Shown one piece after another: positions 15,596 to 25,208 of a DNA stretch of 38,997 nucleotides; within the stretch, counting starts at the first letter, position 1, and each line of letters opens with the position of its first letter. The notes beneath the pieces were generated by a model. The model saw only the letters and a program-made list of their open reading frames with translations, was not told where the DNA came from and ran no database searches. Position numbers and translations under genes: made by a program. Source of the DNA: Phaeovulum molybdatiresistens (lineage in GTDB: Bacteria; Pseudomonadota; Alphaproteobacteria; Rhodobacterales; Rhodobacteraceae); the NCBI RefSeq assembly GCF_023544865.1, contig NZ_JAMJFX010000025.1, positions 1-38,997 on the forward strand. The letters are read 5' to 3'.

Positions 15596-16110
15596 GCAGT
15601 CCTCTCATAAGCTAATTATATCAATCGTTACATGTCTTGCGACACTGTCAAATCAAATTCGTTGGGCTCACAGTGTTATACATAATGTGATTGCGGCGGC
15701 TCATCACCTGGGAGAACCAGATCCGGCATAGGCTAAGAAGAAGTAGCGCACATGCAGGGCAATCGGCCATCTCGACAAGGACATCGACGCCTTGGCGCCG
15801 TGGGCCTATGTGCCGTCTTCATCCCCTCAAAAAGACCTTTCCCGGGACACCCAGACGGGCTCACACAGCCGAGCCTGGAGAAGGCCGTAGAGCTTCTTGA
15901 GAAGCACTATGACGACTAGGGGAGATGACCGCACACGCCTCTTGACCGAACGACGGCTCTCAGCATAGCCAGAAGGCATGAGCGCACATCGCCATATCCG
16001 CCGCATACGGGCCGACTGACCAGTCCCTAACCAGGACCGGCCCTTTCCGCTTGGCCAGATGCCAAGCCCGGTCGGCCCACGCCCCACATGCCGAATATGG
16101 AACCTGACCG
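15596..16110. other. intergenic stretch with a possible transposase tail
   Basis: No intact gene is seen. Around 15760-15815 the plus strand reads IGHLDKDIDALAPWAYVP, which resembles the end of IS66-type transposases, but the match is short and uncertain. On the minus strand TATAAT occurs shortly before the repB start and may be part of its old promoter, though no good -35 was found at the right distance. The right part, before the ATPase gene, shows nothing recognisable. Confidence 0.35.
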
Positions 16111-17205
16111 ATGACGCGGATCAAATTCGTCGACCTGCCGCATTTTCAAGATGCCGACACGATTGCAACGCGCTTCACCGCAACCCTGCGCCGCTTGCGT
16201 GCCGAGCGCGAGCTCTCAGAAGAGAATAACCCTCTCGACCCCTGGGACGATGAGGGCGACCTCAAGCCCTGCCGCGCGACCACGCCCATCACTTACGATG
16301 ACACGAAGAAGATCCGCCGCCGCGCCACGCTTCTGGCCGAGCGGCAGCGGCTGAACGCCGGTGTCACACAACTGAAGAAAGAGGAATTGGCCCGCATCAC
16401 GCCGGTTCTTCATGGCGCCGATCTGGTCATGGCGCAGACTGAGCACTGGGCTGATGAAGTCGCGGCCAGCCTCCATGCAGAAATGCCCTGGATGGCTGCT
16501 GCCTCGGAATATGCGTGGCATGCCCTGCGCCGTGCAGCCCGGCGGGGTGGAGGCATCGCCATGCGCCCCGTGATCCTGAACGGGCCTCCGGGCATCGGCA
16601 AATCGGTCTGGGCGCGCAAGCTAGCCGACCGTCTATCGCTGCCGATGGTGGATATCGATGCTTCGAAGGGTGGCGCGGGCTTTGCGCTGGCGGGGGTCGA
16701 GCGGGGCTGGGGCACGGCCCTACCCGGCCGACCGCTGGAACTGATCCTCGCCAAGCGCATCGCCAACCCGATCGTCATCGTGGACGAGGTCTGCAAGGCG
16801 AAGCACGGCACGTCCACGAGTGGGACTGGCCATTCTTTTGCAGATGCGCTGTTGGCGCTGATCGAGCCGGCCACGGCGGCGGAATGGGAATGCCCCTACT
16901 TCCGCCTGCGGTTCGACATGTCCCATATCCTCTGGGTCATGACGGCGAACGATGTCGACCGTGCGCCGGAGCCTGTGCGCAGCCGGTGTCAGGCGATCCA
17001 ACTGCCCGATATCACGCCCGCGCAGCTGGCTGACTTCACGATGGCGGAGGGGCGGAGGATGGGCCTGTCGGAGGCTGGGATCGCCGCTGTTCTCGACACG
17101 ATCGAGGCTGCGCCCCGGATCCTGAAACGGCGATTGAGCCTGCGGGACGTGATCCGCATGCTGGCGGTCGGCGAAACGCTGGAGACGCGGCCGCGACTAC
17201 AGTGA
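16111..17205 (+). CDS. AAA+ ATPase with Lon-like ATPase core, no protease domain
   Basis: A 364-residue ATPase. Walker A is GPPGIGKS (158-165), Walker B is IVIVDEVCKA with the acidic pair at 225-226, and a sensor/arginine-finger region reads WVMTANDVDRAPEPVRSRC. The pattern resembles the AAA module of Lon. The Lon N-domain and Ser-Lys protease are absent; instead there is a charged N-terminal region of about 100 residues. The protein probably remodels an unknown partner. It stands alone between pseudogenes and shows no damage, with codon use like its surroundings. No good ribosome site is visible before the ATG, so the start is tentative. Confidence 0.78.
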   Translation: MTRIKFVDLPHFQDADTIATRFTATLRRLRAERELSEENNPLDPWDDEGDLKPCRATTPITYDDTKKIRRRATLLAERQRLNAGVTQLKKEELARITPVLHGADLVMAQTEHWADEVAASLHAEMPWMAAASEYAWHALRRAARRGGGIAMRPVILNGPPGIGKSVWARKLADRLSLPMVDIDASKGGAGFALAGVERGWGTALPGRPLELILAKRIANPIVIVDEVCKAKHGTSTSGTGHSFADALLALIEPATAAEWECPYFRLRFDMSHILWVMTANDVDRAPEPVRSRCQAIQLPDITPAQLADFTMAEGRRMGLSEAGIAAVLDTIEAAPRILKRRLSLRDVIRMLAVGETLETRPRLQ

Positions 17206-17359
17206 GAGGGCGCGGCGGCGGGTCCTATGGACGATAGGCCTGAAACTACGTGACGACGACGCGCCACATCAATGAGACATGTCTGAGCATCCTTCTGTGC
17301 GGCGCGGCCACCGAGGACAGGCGTCACCAACTTCTGCGCATAACTCGTTATGTGTGTAT

Positions 17360-17530
17360 GAACCCTTCAGGGGCTCCGGCACTACGCTGATCGCTGCCGA
17401 GGCAACCGGGCGCGTCTGCTACGGCGTCTAATTGAACCCGGTTTATTTCGATGTGGCCATCAAGCACTGTGCCGTCAGTCCGCAGACGAGGCGCAGGCGC
17501 GCCAGCGCGGGTTCAACATGGAGCAAGAGC
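17360..17530 (+). pseudogene. DNA methyltransferase C-terminal scar
   Basis: The plus strand reads EPFRGSGTTLIAAEATGRV, then CYGV, a TAA stop, and LNPVYFDVAIKHCAV. This is the SAM-binding 'DPFxGSGTT' motif and the following 'ExDPxYxDVxxxR' strand of ParB-associated or CcrM-like adenine/cytosine-N4 methyltransferases. The stop replaces the conserved Glu, the target-recognition and catalytic parts are missing, and the frame decays afterwards. The remaining bases of the 17206-17601 gap hold nothing I recognise. Confidence 0.7.
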
Positions 17531-17601
17531 GCGCCTCGCGTTACCAAACCGGTCGGTTTAGTCCCGCGCGGTAGGGATGGAGGTCCTCTTGACTGAACCC
17601 C

Positions 17602-18387
17602 TTATCCCACCACCCCCCGCAGGACCATCGCCGCGGCGCCGAAGGCCAGCACAGCGCGGTAAGCGGCGAAAAAGCTGCGATCGCTGAGCCGGCGTGACAT
17701 TCGTGCCCCCGCGCTGCCCGCCAGCAGCGCGCCTGGCAACAGCAGCAACGCCTCGGCCACGATACCATGCGTCACCATCCCCGAAAGCGACAGGATGAAG
17801 ATCCGTGACACGAGGATCGAACCGGTCACGAGGATGATCGTCGCGCGAAAGGCCGCCCTCTCGGGCACGAGAACCTTGATGTAGAGCGAGATAAAGGCGA
17901 TGGACCCCGCCCCGATCATGCCCGAGATCAGCCCTGCCAGCATCCCGAAGGCCGGGCCGACCACCCGGACGTTGCGCCGCATGAAGGGCGCGATACGATC
18001 AAGCCAACCGAAGCTGTCGAAGGCGATGGACGCAAGGATGACCGTCCCCGCGAACACGTTCAGTGAGTCTCCTCCGATACGCGAGAAAATCCAGACGCCG
18101 ATCACGATCATCGGCAGGATGAACACGGCCAGTTGCCCCGCCAGCCGGGCCCGCCCCTGGCGGAAGCCGTTTGGGAGATATTGCAGATGCGTCAATACGT
18201 TACTGACCGCGGCCAGCACGACGGCATGGTGTGGCTCCACCACGAAGGACCCTGCGACGATCAGCAGCGGCACCGCGCCGTAACCGAAGACGCCTTTCAC
18301 GAAGAACGAGGCGGCAAAGACCAAGCCCAGTGAGAGGATTTGAACCGTCGTCAGCCCTTCGAATACAGGAACATCAAACACTGTCAT
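17602..18387 (-). CDS. TauE/SafE-family membrane permease (sulfite/organic anion exporter type)
   Basis: A 261-residue protein of mostly hydrophobic segments with the TauE/SafE layout: two related halves, each beginning with a Gly-rich motif. FFVKGVFGYGAVPLLIVAGS is in the first half and GMLAGLISGMIGAGSIAFIS in the second. About seven or eight membrane helices are expected. Family members export sulfite, sulfoacetate or other organic anions, but the substrate here is unknown. Its upstream region is an IS110 scar, so its native promoter may be lost. Direction matches the MBL and cysteine-hydrolase genes upstream, and it may once have belonged to that operon. Confidence 0.85.
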   Translation of the reverse strand: MTVFDVPVFEGLTTVQILSLGLVFAASFFVKGVFGYGAVPLLIVAGSFVVEPHHAVVLAAVSNVLTHLQYLPNGFRQGRARLAGQLAVFILPMIVIGVWIFSRIGGDSLNVFAGTVILASIAFDSFGWLDRIAPFMRRNVRVVGPAFGMLAGLISGMIGAGSIAFISLYIKVLVPERAAFRATIILVTGSILVSRIFILSLSGMVTHGIVAEALLLLPGALLAGSAGARMSRRLSDRSFFAAYRAVLAFGAAAMVLRGVVG

Positions 18388-18399
18388 GCCATGTTAGTC

Positions 18400-18680
18400 C
18401 TGCGGGTCCGGCTGATGCCCTGAGTTTCCAGCAGCACCGACAGCGCGCCCAAAAAACACTTATTCGCCCGCTGTAGCAGAAGCCCCAGCCCTATCTTAGG
18501 CGCTTTCTTCATCCGTTCCGTCCCGTCTCTCGTGGCCGCCAAGCGCTGCTTGCCTGCCGTGGAATTCTGCCCTGGTGTGGGGTCGAGCCAGACCGCGAAG
18601 TCCAGCACTTTTTTGAACATCTCAGGTGGCAGTGCCAGGACTGCCGAAACCGTGGCAACCATTGGCCCTAACCTCCCCAA
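18400..18680 (-). pseudogene. IS110-family transposase C-terminal scar
   Basis: The minus strand reads GPMVATVSAVLALPPEMFKK, then VLDFAVWLDPTPGQNSTAGK and QRLAA. This is the typical transposase_20 (RuvC-partner) domain of IS110, normally 'F-x-x-GRDFAAWLGLTPxQxSTGGKxRLG'. Several conserved residues are changed and both ends are missing. It sits exactly between the MBL gene and the TauE gene. Confidence 0.75.
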
Positions 18681-18696
18681 TAATAGGAGTTGCGCT

Positions 18697-19758
18697 TCAG
18701 GCAGCGCACACACTTGTTGCTTGCAGAAGCCGGTCGCCCTGACGGATTGTGGTGACTTCGCCGCACCGAATCAGCCGATTCACGGCTGCCAGCGTTTCGG
18801 TGAAGGCAAAACCGATCTGCCGCGGGTCTCCTTGCTTGGGGTAGAGAATAGACACCAGCTCGGCTACCGAGGCGGGCCTTTGTCGACAGGCATCGCGGAT
18901 AAGCGCGCAGCGATCCTCGAGGCGTCGTTCGATTTCGGTGAAACGCCAGTGTAGGCCAATAAAGGGCCGAAGATGCCCGGGCAAGACAAGAACATCCGAG
19001 GGGATCGTAGCACATAGCGCGCCTGTCGATCGCAGGAAATGTCCTAGCGGGTCAGCCTGACGGTCGCCAGTAGGAAAGGTGATGTTGGGGGTGACCTTCT
19101 CCATGATCTGATCTGCCGCGAAAAGCAGCCTTTCCCGCGCGCAATACAACAGGATCTGTTCGGGCGCATGGCCATCGCCGGACAAGACCTGGAATGACCT
19201 TTTTCCGATCGTCAGGACATCGCCACTTGCAAGGCGCGAATACCCTTCGGGAAGAGGGCCGATGCGCTGCGGATAGTCCCGCTCCCCTGAGGCAAGAAAT
19301 TGAGCAGTTGCTTGGTCGAGGCCGTGGCTTTCGTAGAACGCGGCCTGCGAACGCAACGCGGCTTCCTCGGGCGGGACGGACAAGACCCTGCTGGTCATGT
19401 AGGATGAAAGGCTGGTCAGAAGGGGCGCCCGGAAGCGTTGGCACAGCCATCCGGCAAGGCCGATGTGGTCGGCATGAAAGTGGGTGGCGATCACCTGGGT
19501 CAGACGGAGGCCGCGCAGCGGCCCGTCAAGCAGGCTTTCCCAGGCGGCCAGCGCCTCTTCGGTCCGAATGCCAGTGTCGATGACCGCCCAGCCCGCACCG
19601 TCCCGCAGGAAATACAGATTCAGGTGGTCGACCAGATAAGGTAGCGGCAGACGTGCCCAAAGCAGGCCATCGCGTATCTGCACGACCTCACCGAAGGCGG
19701 GGGGAGGCGGAGTGGGAAATTCAAGCCTGGACGCGCCGTCAATAAAAGTCTTCTTCAT
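18697..19758 (-). CDS. MBL-fold metallohydrolase
   Basis: A 353-residue protein with the metallo-beta-lactamase metal motif THFHADH (H93, H95, D97, H98), a further ligand in SGDGHAPEQ and another in LPGHLRPF. The C-terminal 70 residues look like the winged-helix extension often found in such hydrolases (lactonases, thioesterases, glyoxalase II-like). It binds two metal ions and hydrolyses an ester, thioester or lactone; the substrate is not predictable. It follows the cysteine hydrolase by 42 bp on the same strand and is probably co-transcribed. An IS110 scar begins 17 bases after the stop. Confidence 0.85.
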   Translation of the reverse strand: MKKTFIDGASRLEFPTPPPPAFGEVVQIRDGLLWARLPLPYLVDHLNLYFLRDGAGWAVIDTGIRTEEALAAWESLLDGPLRGLRLTQVIATHFHADHIGLAGWLCQRFRAPLLTSLSSYMTSRVLSVPPEEAALRSQAAFYESHGLDQATAQFLASGERDYPQRIGPLPEGYSRLASGDVLTIGKRSFQVLSGDGHAPEQILLYCARERLLFAADQIMEKVTPNITFPTGDRQADPLGHFLRSTGALCATIPSDVLVLPGHLRPFIGLHWRFTEIERRLEDRCALIRDACRQRPASVAELVSILYPKQGDPRQIGFAFTETLAAVNRLIRCGEVTTIRQGDRLLQATSVCAA

Positions 19759-19800
19759 GATGACCCCGCATCCGATCGGCCCGCACCTTTCATCCTTGAA

Positions 19801-20445
19801 TCAGCCAACCGCTGCCTGACCCTGCCACGCAGCCCGAACCTGATCAGAGGTGACGATCTCGGCAAAAGACCACGCCATATTGAACAGAGAATAATGGTGG
19901 CGATTCGGCTCAATCTCGGCGACAGCATCGCTGACGACAAAGGTGTGGTAATCGCGCTGGCCTGCATCGCGCACAGTAGTTTCCACGCAGATGCTGGTGG
20001 TGACGCCGGCTACGACCAGATTGCGGATGCCGCGCGCCGTTAGGATCGGCTCTAGCCGTGTGCCGTAAAAGGAACTGGGGCGGCTTTTGTCGATCACCAG
20101 CTCTCCGGCACGGGGGGCGAGCTCGGAAATGATCTCGATCTCGGGCTGACCTTCGGCGAGCGACAACAGCTCGATCCGGCGGGCGCTGCGGTCGCGACGA
20201 TGGCGCGGGAAATCGGACATGTCGGGGGCATAGACGAAACGCGTGAAGATCACCGGAACGCCCGCCTCGCGGGCAGACTGCACTAGCCGGACACAGCCGG
20301 GCACCGCCTGGGCCAGCGGGCGCACATCCATGCCCGCCTTACCCAGCGAATAGTCGCTGCTCATGAAGCCTGCCTGCATATCGACGATGATCACCGCCGT
20401 GTCGGCAACCGGGATCTGGCCGGTGTATTTGGGGATTTCAAGCAT
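19801..20445 (-). CDS. isochorismatase-family cysteine hydrolase
   Basis: This 214-residue enzyme has the catalytic triad of the family: D22 (VDMQAGF), K120 (DKSRPSSFYGT) and C153 (GVTTSICVETT), with the non-prolyl cis-peptide region just before the Cys. Relatives include N-carbamoylsarcosine amidase, biuret hydrolase, ureidoacrylate hydrolase and nicotinamidase. The length and SICVETT context fit amidohydrolases acting on carbamoyl or amide compounds better than true isochorismatases. It lies 61 bp downstream of a binding-protein gene in the same direction, and with the cyclic amidohydrolase at the right edge it suggests that the imported substrate has an amide or ureido bond (inference). 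Confidence 0.87.
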   Translation of the reverse strand: MLEIPKYTGQIPVADTAVIIVDMQAGFMSSDYSLGKAGMDVRPLAQAVPGCVRLVQSAREAGVPVIFTRFVYAPDMSDFPRHRRDRSARRIELLSLAEGQPEIEIISELAPRAGELVIDKSRPSSFYGTRLEPILTARGIRNLVVAGVTTSICVETTVRDAGQRDYHTFVVSDAVAEIEPNRHHYSLFNMAWSFAEIVTSDQVRAAWQGQAAVG

Positions 20446-20474
20446 GGGTCTTTTCGGGTTTCTGCAAAGGGGGA

Positions 20475-20498
20475 AGGCCCGGCCAGGCGACCGGGCCT
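20475..20498 (-). terminator. hairpin between binding-protein gene and cysteine hydrolase
   Basis: Arms AGGCCCGG and CCGGGCCT with an 8-nt loop. No long T-run follows on the minus strand, so this is more likely a partial terminator or mRNA-stabilising stem. Such a stem commonly gives higher expression of a binding protein than of the genes downstream. Confidence 0.5.
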
Positions 20499-20506
20499 GA
20501 TCGGGA

Positions 20507-22006
20507 TCAGCGGAATTCGTAAAGCCTCACGAAACCATCCGGCCAGGCCTCATAGCCCAGATCCTTCTTCATGCCGACAGCGAAGAACTCGTCATACAGG
20601 GGCACGTTGTCACGGTCCTCTGCCCCGATCTTGAAGATGCGGCTGATGATCTCGGCCTGCTTGACCGGGTCGCGTTCACGCTTCTGTTCGGCGACCAGCG
20701 CATCGATTTCCGGGTTCAGACGATAGACGCGACCGCCGGTGCTATACATCGAGGTCAGGATCGTATCGGCGTGATACTGGGTCGAGCCATAGGCGAACAT
20801 GTAAAGACTGGGAAAGGCCGTCTGGGTCCACTGCGGGAAGAAGGCGGTGAATTCGGCCGGGCGCAGTTCGACTTTCAGCCCCGCTTCGGTCAGATAGCCC
20901 GCGATCGCCTGAGCGATCTCGTTGGCCAGAACGAAGTTGTTGCTGGGATAGTCGAAGAGGATCGGCTCTCCAGCATAGCCGGATTCAGCCACCAACTGCT
21001 TGGCGCGTGCCATATCCTGCTTGGTCGCGACGAATTCGGGATTATAGCCTACGTTGTTCGGCGGAATCATCATGCCGGTCGCCCGGCCTAGACCGCGCAG
21101 AAGGCCCTGGGTGATCGCTTCGCGGTCGATGGCGATGTCGATCGCTTCGCGGATCTTGGGGTTGTCCAACGGCGCCGCGTTGGAGTTGAAGCCAAGGAAC
21201 ATCACGCGCGAGCCTGGAACAGTCTTGACCTCGATCCCGTCATTGCGGGCCAGCGTATCCACAAGCGCGGGGGGCAGCGTGGTGACCAGATCCACCTCGC
21301 CCGACATCAGCGCGGTGGCGCGGCTGGCCTCGGCGGGGATCGGGCGGAAGACAGCCTTCTTCACTTCGGGCGCGCCGCCCCAATACTTGTCGAACGCCTC
21401 CAGCTCCAGCCGGTCATCCTTGACCCAGTTGACCACCTTGTAGGGGCCGCTACCAATCGGAGCCTTGGCATAGCCCTCTTCGCCGACCTTGGTGTGGTAG
21501 TCCTTCGGCATAACGTTGATGAAGCTGATCTGCCGTTCGAAGATAGAATAGGGCTGGTTGAGCGTAAATTCGATCGTGTGGTCGTCGATCGCCTTCACGC
21601 TGTCAACAAGCCGCAGGAAGGTGCGGGTCGGTGATTTCGGGTTGTCCAGGATGTAGCGCGCAGTGAATTCCACGTCGTGGGCCGTCACCGGGCTGCCATC
21701 ATGGAACAGCGCATCGGTGCGCAGCTTGAACGTCCATTTCAGAAGGTCATCCGAGGCCGTCCATTCGGTCGCCAGGCGCGGACCGATCTTGCCGTCCTTG
21801 CCGATCACGGTCAGCTGGTCAAAGACGTTGAGGCGGTAGTTGAAACCCAGCGGCGAAGTGTCATCGCTGGGCACCAGCGACGGGAAGTCACCTGGCAAGG
21901 CAATGGTCAGCGTTTCAGGAGCCGCGAAGACCTGATGGGCCGGCACAAGAAGGCCGGTGGCAATGGCAAGTGCGGCTGCGCCTTGCCGCAAGCGGTGCAT
22001 GAACAT
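20507..22006 (-). CDS. periplasmic substrate-binding protein of a peptide/opine-type ABC importer (SBP_bac_5), first copy
   Basis: A 499-residue secreted binding protein. A signal peptide is clear: positive start (MHRLRQ), hydrophobic core (ALAIATGLLVPA) and likely cleavage after HQVFA. Family marks include SPLGFNYRLNVFDQLT, LKWTFKLRTDALFHDGSPVT and EASRATALMSGEVDLV. It delivers substrate to the permease and ATPase encoded just upstream. A second, related protein is encoded at 30469-31971. A strong ribosome site (AGGAGG) lies 11 bases before the ATG; a second ATG two codons later is possible. It lies after the terminator of the transporter operon and so needs its own promoter. Confidence 0.93.
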   Translation of the reverse strand: MFMHRLRQGAAALAIATGLLVPAHQVFAAPETLTIALPGDFPSLVPSDDTSPLGFNYRLNVFDQLTVIGKDGKIGPRLATEWTASDDLLKWTFKLRTDALFHDGSPVTAHDVEFTARYILDNPKSPTRTFLRLVDSVKAIDDHTIEFTLNQPYSIFERQISFINVMPKDYHTKVGEEGYAKAPIGSGPYKVVNWVKDDRLELEAFDKYWGGAPEVKKAVFRPIPAEASRATALMSGEVDLVTTLPPALVDTLARNDGIEVKTVPGSRVMFLGFNSNAAPLDNPKIREAIDIAIDREAITQGLLRGLGRATGMMIPPNNVGYNPEFVATKQDMARAKQLVAESGYAGEPILFDYPSNNFVLANEIAQAIAGYLTEAGLKVELRPAEFTAFFPQWTQTAFPSLYMFAYGSTQYHADTILTSMYSTGGRVYRLNPEIDALVAEQKRERDPVKQAEIISRIFKIGAEDRDNVPLYDEFFAVGMKKDLGYEAWPDGFVRLYEFR

Positions 22007-22132
22007 GTGGAAGGTATCCTCCTATTGAACCTCTAGGAAAGTTGCCACACGCCGTTTCTGGACCGGTTCTGATCGTGGCAATGGTTCTCTTGGACCCTGC
22101 AGATAAAACTGGGGCCAAGGAAAGAGTTCCAC

Positions 22133-22146
22133 CAGTGTAAACAGTT
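22133..22146. promoter_or_regulatory. operator-like palindrome before the first binding-protein gene
   Basis: CAGTGT-AA-ACAGTT matches the window-wide palindrome WWCTGT-NN-ACAGWW in one arm fully and in the other at 4 of 6 positions. It lies about 127 bp before the start codon of the binding-protein gene. It is the weakest of the nine sites. TTGACA on the minus strand (22151-22146) borders it. Confidence 0.5.
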
Positions 22147-22213
22147 GTCAATCAGCAATGTCCCGATTCTGCGTCTTGTTACGATGGCCAAACGATCAGA
22201 TTGAAAAATTAAA

Positions 22214-22247
22214 GCCCTGACCGCCGAAAGCATCCGGCGGTCAGGGC
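22214..22247 (-). terminator. rho-independent terminator of the ABC transporter operon
   Basis: Perfect 13-bp stem: GCCCTGACCGCCG at 22214-22226 and CGGCGGTCAGGGC at 22235-22247, with an 8-nt loop. On the minus strand it is followed by TTTAATTTTTC. It ends the permease-ATPase operon and separates it from the binding-protein gene. Confidence 0.88.
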
Positions 22248-22299
22248 CTGCTTCGGCCTTGCCGAAAGGCAACCCCGTCAAGGCACGGGTGCCCATGTT

Positions 22300-24363
22300 T
22301 CAACTGGCAAGCTTTGCCGGGTTGCTCAGCTCCTCGGCGCGCAGACAGGCGCTTTGGTGATGCGGGCGCGTCCTTTCAATCAGCTCAGGCTCGGACTGGG
22401 CACAGGAGGCCACGGCATGACGACACCGGCTGCGGAAGGCACAACCAGAGGGCGGCGACAGTGGGTTGGGCAGATCGCCCGCCAGCAAGATGCGTTCGCC
22501 ACGCTCAGCCTCGGGGACGTGGTGCCGCGGGATCGCGGACAGCAACGCCTGAGTGTAGGGGTGTTCAGGGTTCTCGAACACCTCGCGCACCGATCCGTAT
22601 TCGATGATCCGGCCCAGATACATCACTGCCACATCGTCCGAGATGTGCCGCACCACCGACAGGTCGTGTGAGATAAACACATAGGTCAGCCCGAATTCTG
22701 CCTGAAGATCGCGCAGCAGGTTGATGACCTGCGCTTGGATCGACACGTCCAGCGCGGAAACGGCCTCGTCCAGGATCAGCACATCGGGTTGCAGCGCCAG
22801 CGCGCGGGCAATAGCGATACGCTGACGCTGACCGCCCGAGAACTGGCCCGGACGGCGCAGCAACGCCTCAGGGCCAAGGCCGACATGGGCCAAAAGCTCG
22901 TTCACGCGTGCGGCGTCGTAGCAGTCGTGAATCCGCATCGGCTCAGCGATGATGTCGTGCACGGTCATGCGCGGGTCCAGCGAGGAATAGGGATCCTGGA
23001 ACACCACCTGCAAGTTCCGCCGGGCCGAGCGCAGCGCACTGCCTTGCATCGTCAGCAGCGGCTTGCCGTTGAGCATGACCTGCCCGCCCGAGGCCTCCAT
23101 AAGGCGCAGCAACACCCGCGCCAGCGTGGATTTGCCACAACCTGACTCGCCCACAAGACCCAAAGTGCGGCCCTTTAGGATGTCGAAGGAGATGCCGCGC
23201 AGCGCCTTCATCTTGGCGCGCCGCCCCAGGAACCCGCGCGAGACGTCAAATTCCTTTTGCAGATCCTGCACCGACAGGATCGGTTCGGCCGCCTGACGCA
23301 GGGCGCTGTCGTCAACCTCGTCCAGAACCACGCGGGCGGCGGCCTGCGCCTTAGCCCAGCTTTCGGTTTCCTCAGCGTAATGGCAGGCCGAATGGCGCCC
23401 TTCAGGCATCGACCGCAGCGTGGGCCGGGCGTGGGTGCAGGCATCGCGGTCGCGGGACATTTCACAGCGGGTCGAGAAGGCGCAGCCCTTGGGCCGCTTG
23501 TCCGGCGCGGGCACGAAACCAGGGATGGAATAAAGCCGATCAACCTTTTGGTCCACGCGCGGAAGGCTTGCGATCAGGCCCGCGGTATAGGGATGCTGCG
23601 GCGCGCCAAAAACCTGTTCGGTGGTGCCGGTCTCGACCAGACTGCCCGAATACAGCACGCCGATGCGGTCGGCATGTTCCGCCACCAGCCCAAGATCATG
23701 CGAGATCAAGATCATCGCCGCACCAGTGCGTTCGCGCACCTCGCGCAAAACGTCCATCACCTGCGCCTGAATGGTCACGTCGAGCGCGGTCGTCGGCTCG
23801 TCCGCGATCAGCAGGTCGGGTTCGTTGGCCATCGCGATGGCAATCACAACGCGCTGGCGCATCCCGCCCGAGAACTCGTTGGGGAACTGGTCATAGCGCT
23901 GTTCGGGGTTGGGGATGCCAACCTGGCGAAACAGCTCAATCCCGCGGGCGCGGATCTGCTTCGCGCTCAGGCCCGGGTTGTGCAGGCGGATCGCCTCGTC
24001 AACCTGCTTGCCCACGCGGATCACCGGGTTCAGCGCGGTCATCGGATCCTGGAACACGATGGCCATTTTCTTCCCGCGCACCTGGCGCATGCCATTGAAA
24101 TCCAGTTCCGTCAGTTCCTGGCCGCGCAGCACGATCGTGCCCTGCGTCATCCGCAGCGGCAAGGGCAGCAGGCCCAGAACGGCCATCATGGTCAGACTTT
24201 TGCCCGAGCCGGATTCACCCACCAGCGCAAAAACCTCGCTTTCCATGATGTCAAACGAGACATCATCGACAAGATTGCAGGTGCCATTACCCACCGGCAC
24301 CTGGATAGTCAGATTGCGGACGCTAAGCAGAACCTTCTGGTCTGAGGCAGCGGGTTTATTCAT
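22300..24363 (-). CDS. fused double ATPase of a dipeptide/opine-type ABC importer (DppD-DppF type)
   Basis: A 687-residue protein containing two complete ABC ATPase units. The first has Walker A GESGSGKS, signature FSGGMRQRV and Walker [10 protein letters not shown]. The second has [25 protein letters not shown] and [13 protein letters not shown]. Each unit is followed by the oligopeptide-transporter C-terminal domain with a Cys-rich stretch (CAFSTRC and [14 protein letters not shown]), which often binds an Fe-S cluster. It powers import through the two permeases encoded upstream. Its ATG overlaps the stop of the second permease gene (ATGA). In most bacteria the two ATPases are separate; fused versions are common in Rhizobiales and Rhodobacterales. 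Confidence 0.94.
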   Translation of the reverse strand: MNKPAASDQKVLLSVRNLTIQVPVGNGTCNLVDDVSFDIMESEVFALVGESGSGKSLTMMAVLGLLPLPLRMTQGTIVLRGQELTELDFNGMRQVRGKKMAIVFQDPMTALNPVIRVGKQVDEAIRLHNPGLSAKQIRARGIELFRQVGIPNPEQRYDQFPNEFSGGMRQRVVIAIAMANEPDLLIADEPTTALDVTIQAQVMDVLREVRERTGAAMILISHDLGLVAEHADRIGVLYSGSLVETGTTEQVFGAPQHPYTAGLIASLPRVDQKVDRLYSIPGFVPAPDKRPKGCAFSTRCEMSRDRDACTHARPTLRSMPEGRHSACHYAEETESWAKAQAAARVVLDEVDDSALRQAAEPILSVQDLQKEFDVSRGFLGRRAKMKALRGISFDILKGRTLGLVGESGCGKSTLARVLLRLMEASGGQVMLNGKPLLTMQGSALRSARRNLQVVFQDPYSSLDPRMTVHDIIAEPMRIHDCYDAARVNELLAHVGLGPEALLRRPGQFSGGQRQRIAIARALALQPDVLILDEAVSALDVSIQAQVINLLRDLQAEFGLTYVFISHDLSVVRHISDDVAVMYLGRIIEYGSVREVFENPEHPYTQALLSAIPRHHVPEAERGERILLAGDLPNPLSPPSGCAFRSRCRHAVASCAQSEPELIERTRPHHQSACLRAEELSNPAKLAS

Positions 24364-25208
24364 CCCTTGATCCTTTCGGGAAGGTCAACCGAGTCGTTTT
24401 CGCTGGTAAACGCCTGCGATAGGAACTGAAGGCTGGCGACCAGCACGAACAGCGCGATGGAGGGCAGAACCGCCAGATAGGGCGCAAGCTCCAGGTAGGT
24501 CTGGCCCTCGGACACCATCATACCCCAGCTAGGCAGCGGCGGTTGCACCCCAAGCCCTAGATAAGACAGTGAGGCCTCCATCACGACGATCTGACCGAAT
24601 TCATATGAGCCCACGATCATCATCTGCGGCAAGACGTTGGGCAAAAGATGCTTGCGGATGTTCCAGGTCGCGGTAGACCCCTGCGCCCGGGCCGCCAGCA
24701 CAAACTCGCGCTCGCGCAGCGACAGCGCCATGCCGCGGGCGACGCGGCCATAGGCAACCCAGCTGGTAATGCCCAAGATCACAGCCAACATCCAGGGGCT
24801 CGGCCCCAAAATAGCAGCCATCACGATCAACAGCAGGATGCGCGGGATCGACAACTGAAGGTCGGCCAGCCCCATGATGACCATCTCGACCGGGCCTCGG
24901 AAATAGCCCGCGATCAGCCCCAGTGTAACGCCGATCACCAAGCTGACCATCACCGCCCCTGCACCGATCGCGAACGACACCTGACCCGCCAGCGCCAACC
25001 GGCTGAGCATGTCACGCCCCAGCTGGTCGGTGCCCAGCAGATAATAGCGCCCGTCAAAGCTGGACCCGCCAGGAGGCAGCAGCCCGGCCGCCAGGTTTTG
25101 TCCGTAGGGGTCATAAGAGGGCAGCATCGTGACGCCAAAGATGAACAACAGCGTCAGGACCAACATCAGAAGGGCGAAGTAGCCCGAGAACGAAAGGCGG
25201 GACAGCAT
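24360..25208 (-). CDS. ABC importer permease, DppC type
   Basis: A 282-residue membrane permease with about six helices. The N-terminal DppC-like segment holds LLGTDQLGRDMLSRLALAGQ, a hallmark of the family. The ATPase-coupling EAA loop is visible as VARGMALSLREREFVLAARA followed by QGSTATWNIRKHLLPNV. The start shares one base with the stop of the first permease (TGATG), and the stop overlaps the ATPase gene. It forms the channel with the DppB-type subunit. Confidence 0.93.
   Translation of the reverse strand: MLSRLSFSGYFALLMLVLTLLFIFGVTMLPSYDPYGQNLAAGLLPPGGSSFDGRYYLLGTDQLGRDMLSRLALAGQVSFAIGAGAVMVSLVIGVTLGLIAGYFRGPVEMVIMGLADLQLSIPRILLLIVMAAILGPSPWMLAVILGITSWVAYGRVARGMALSLREREFVLAARAQGSTATWNIRKHLLPNVLPQMMIVGSYEFGQIVVMEASLSYLGLGVQPPLPSWGMMVSEGQTYLELAPYLAVLPSIALFVLVASLQFLSQAFTSENDSVDLPERIKG

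Noticed and set aside
15760..15815. IS66 transposase tail as a firm call
   Set aside because: The match is under 20 residues and could be chance; kept only as a possibility in the gap description.
23257..24345. 362-codon plus-strand frame opposite the fused ATPase
   Set aside because: Shadow of the ATPase gene: His- and Arg-rich composition typical of antisense frames, no ribosome site.
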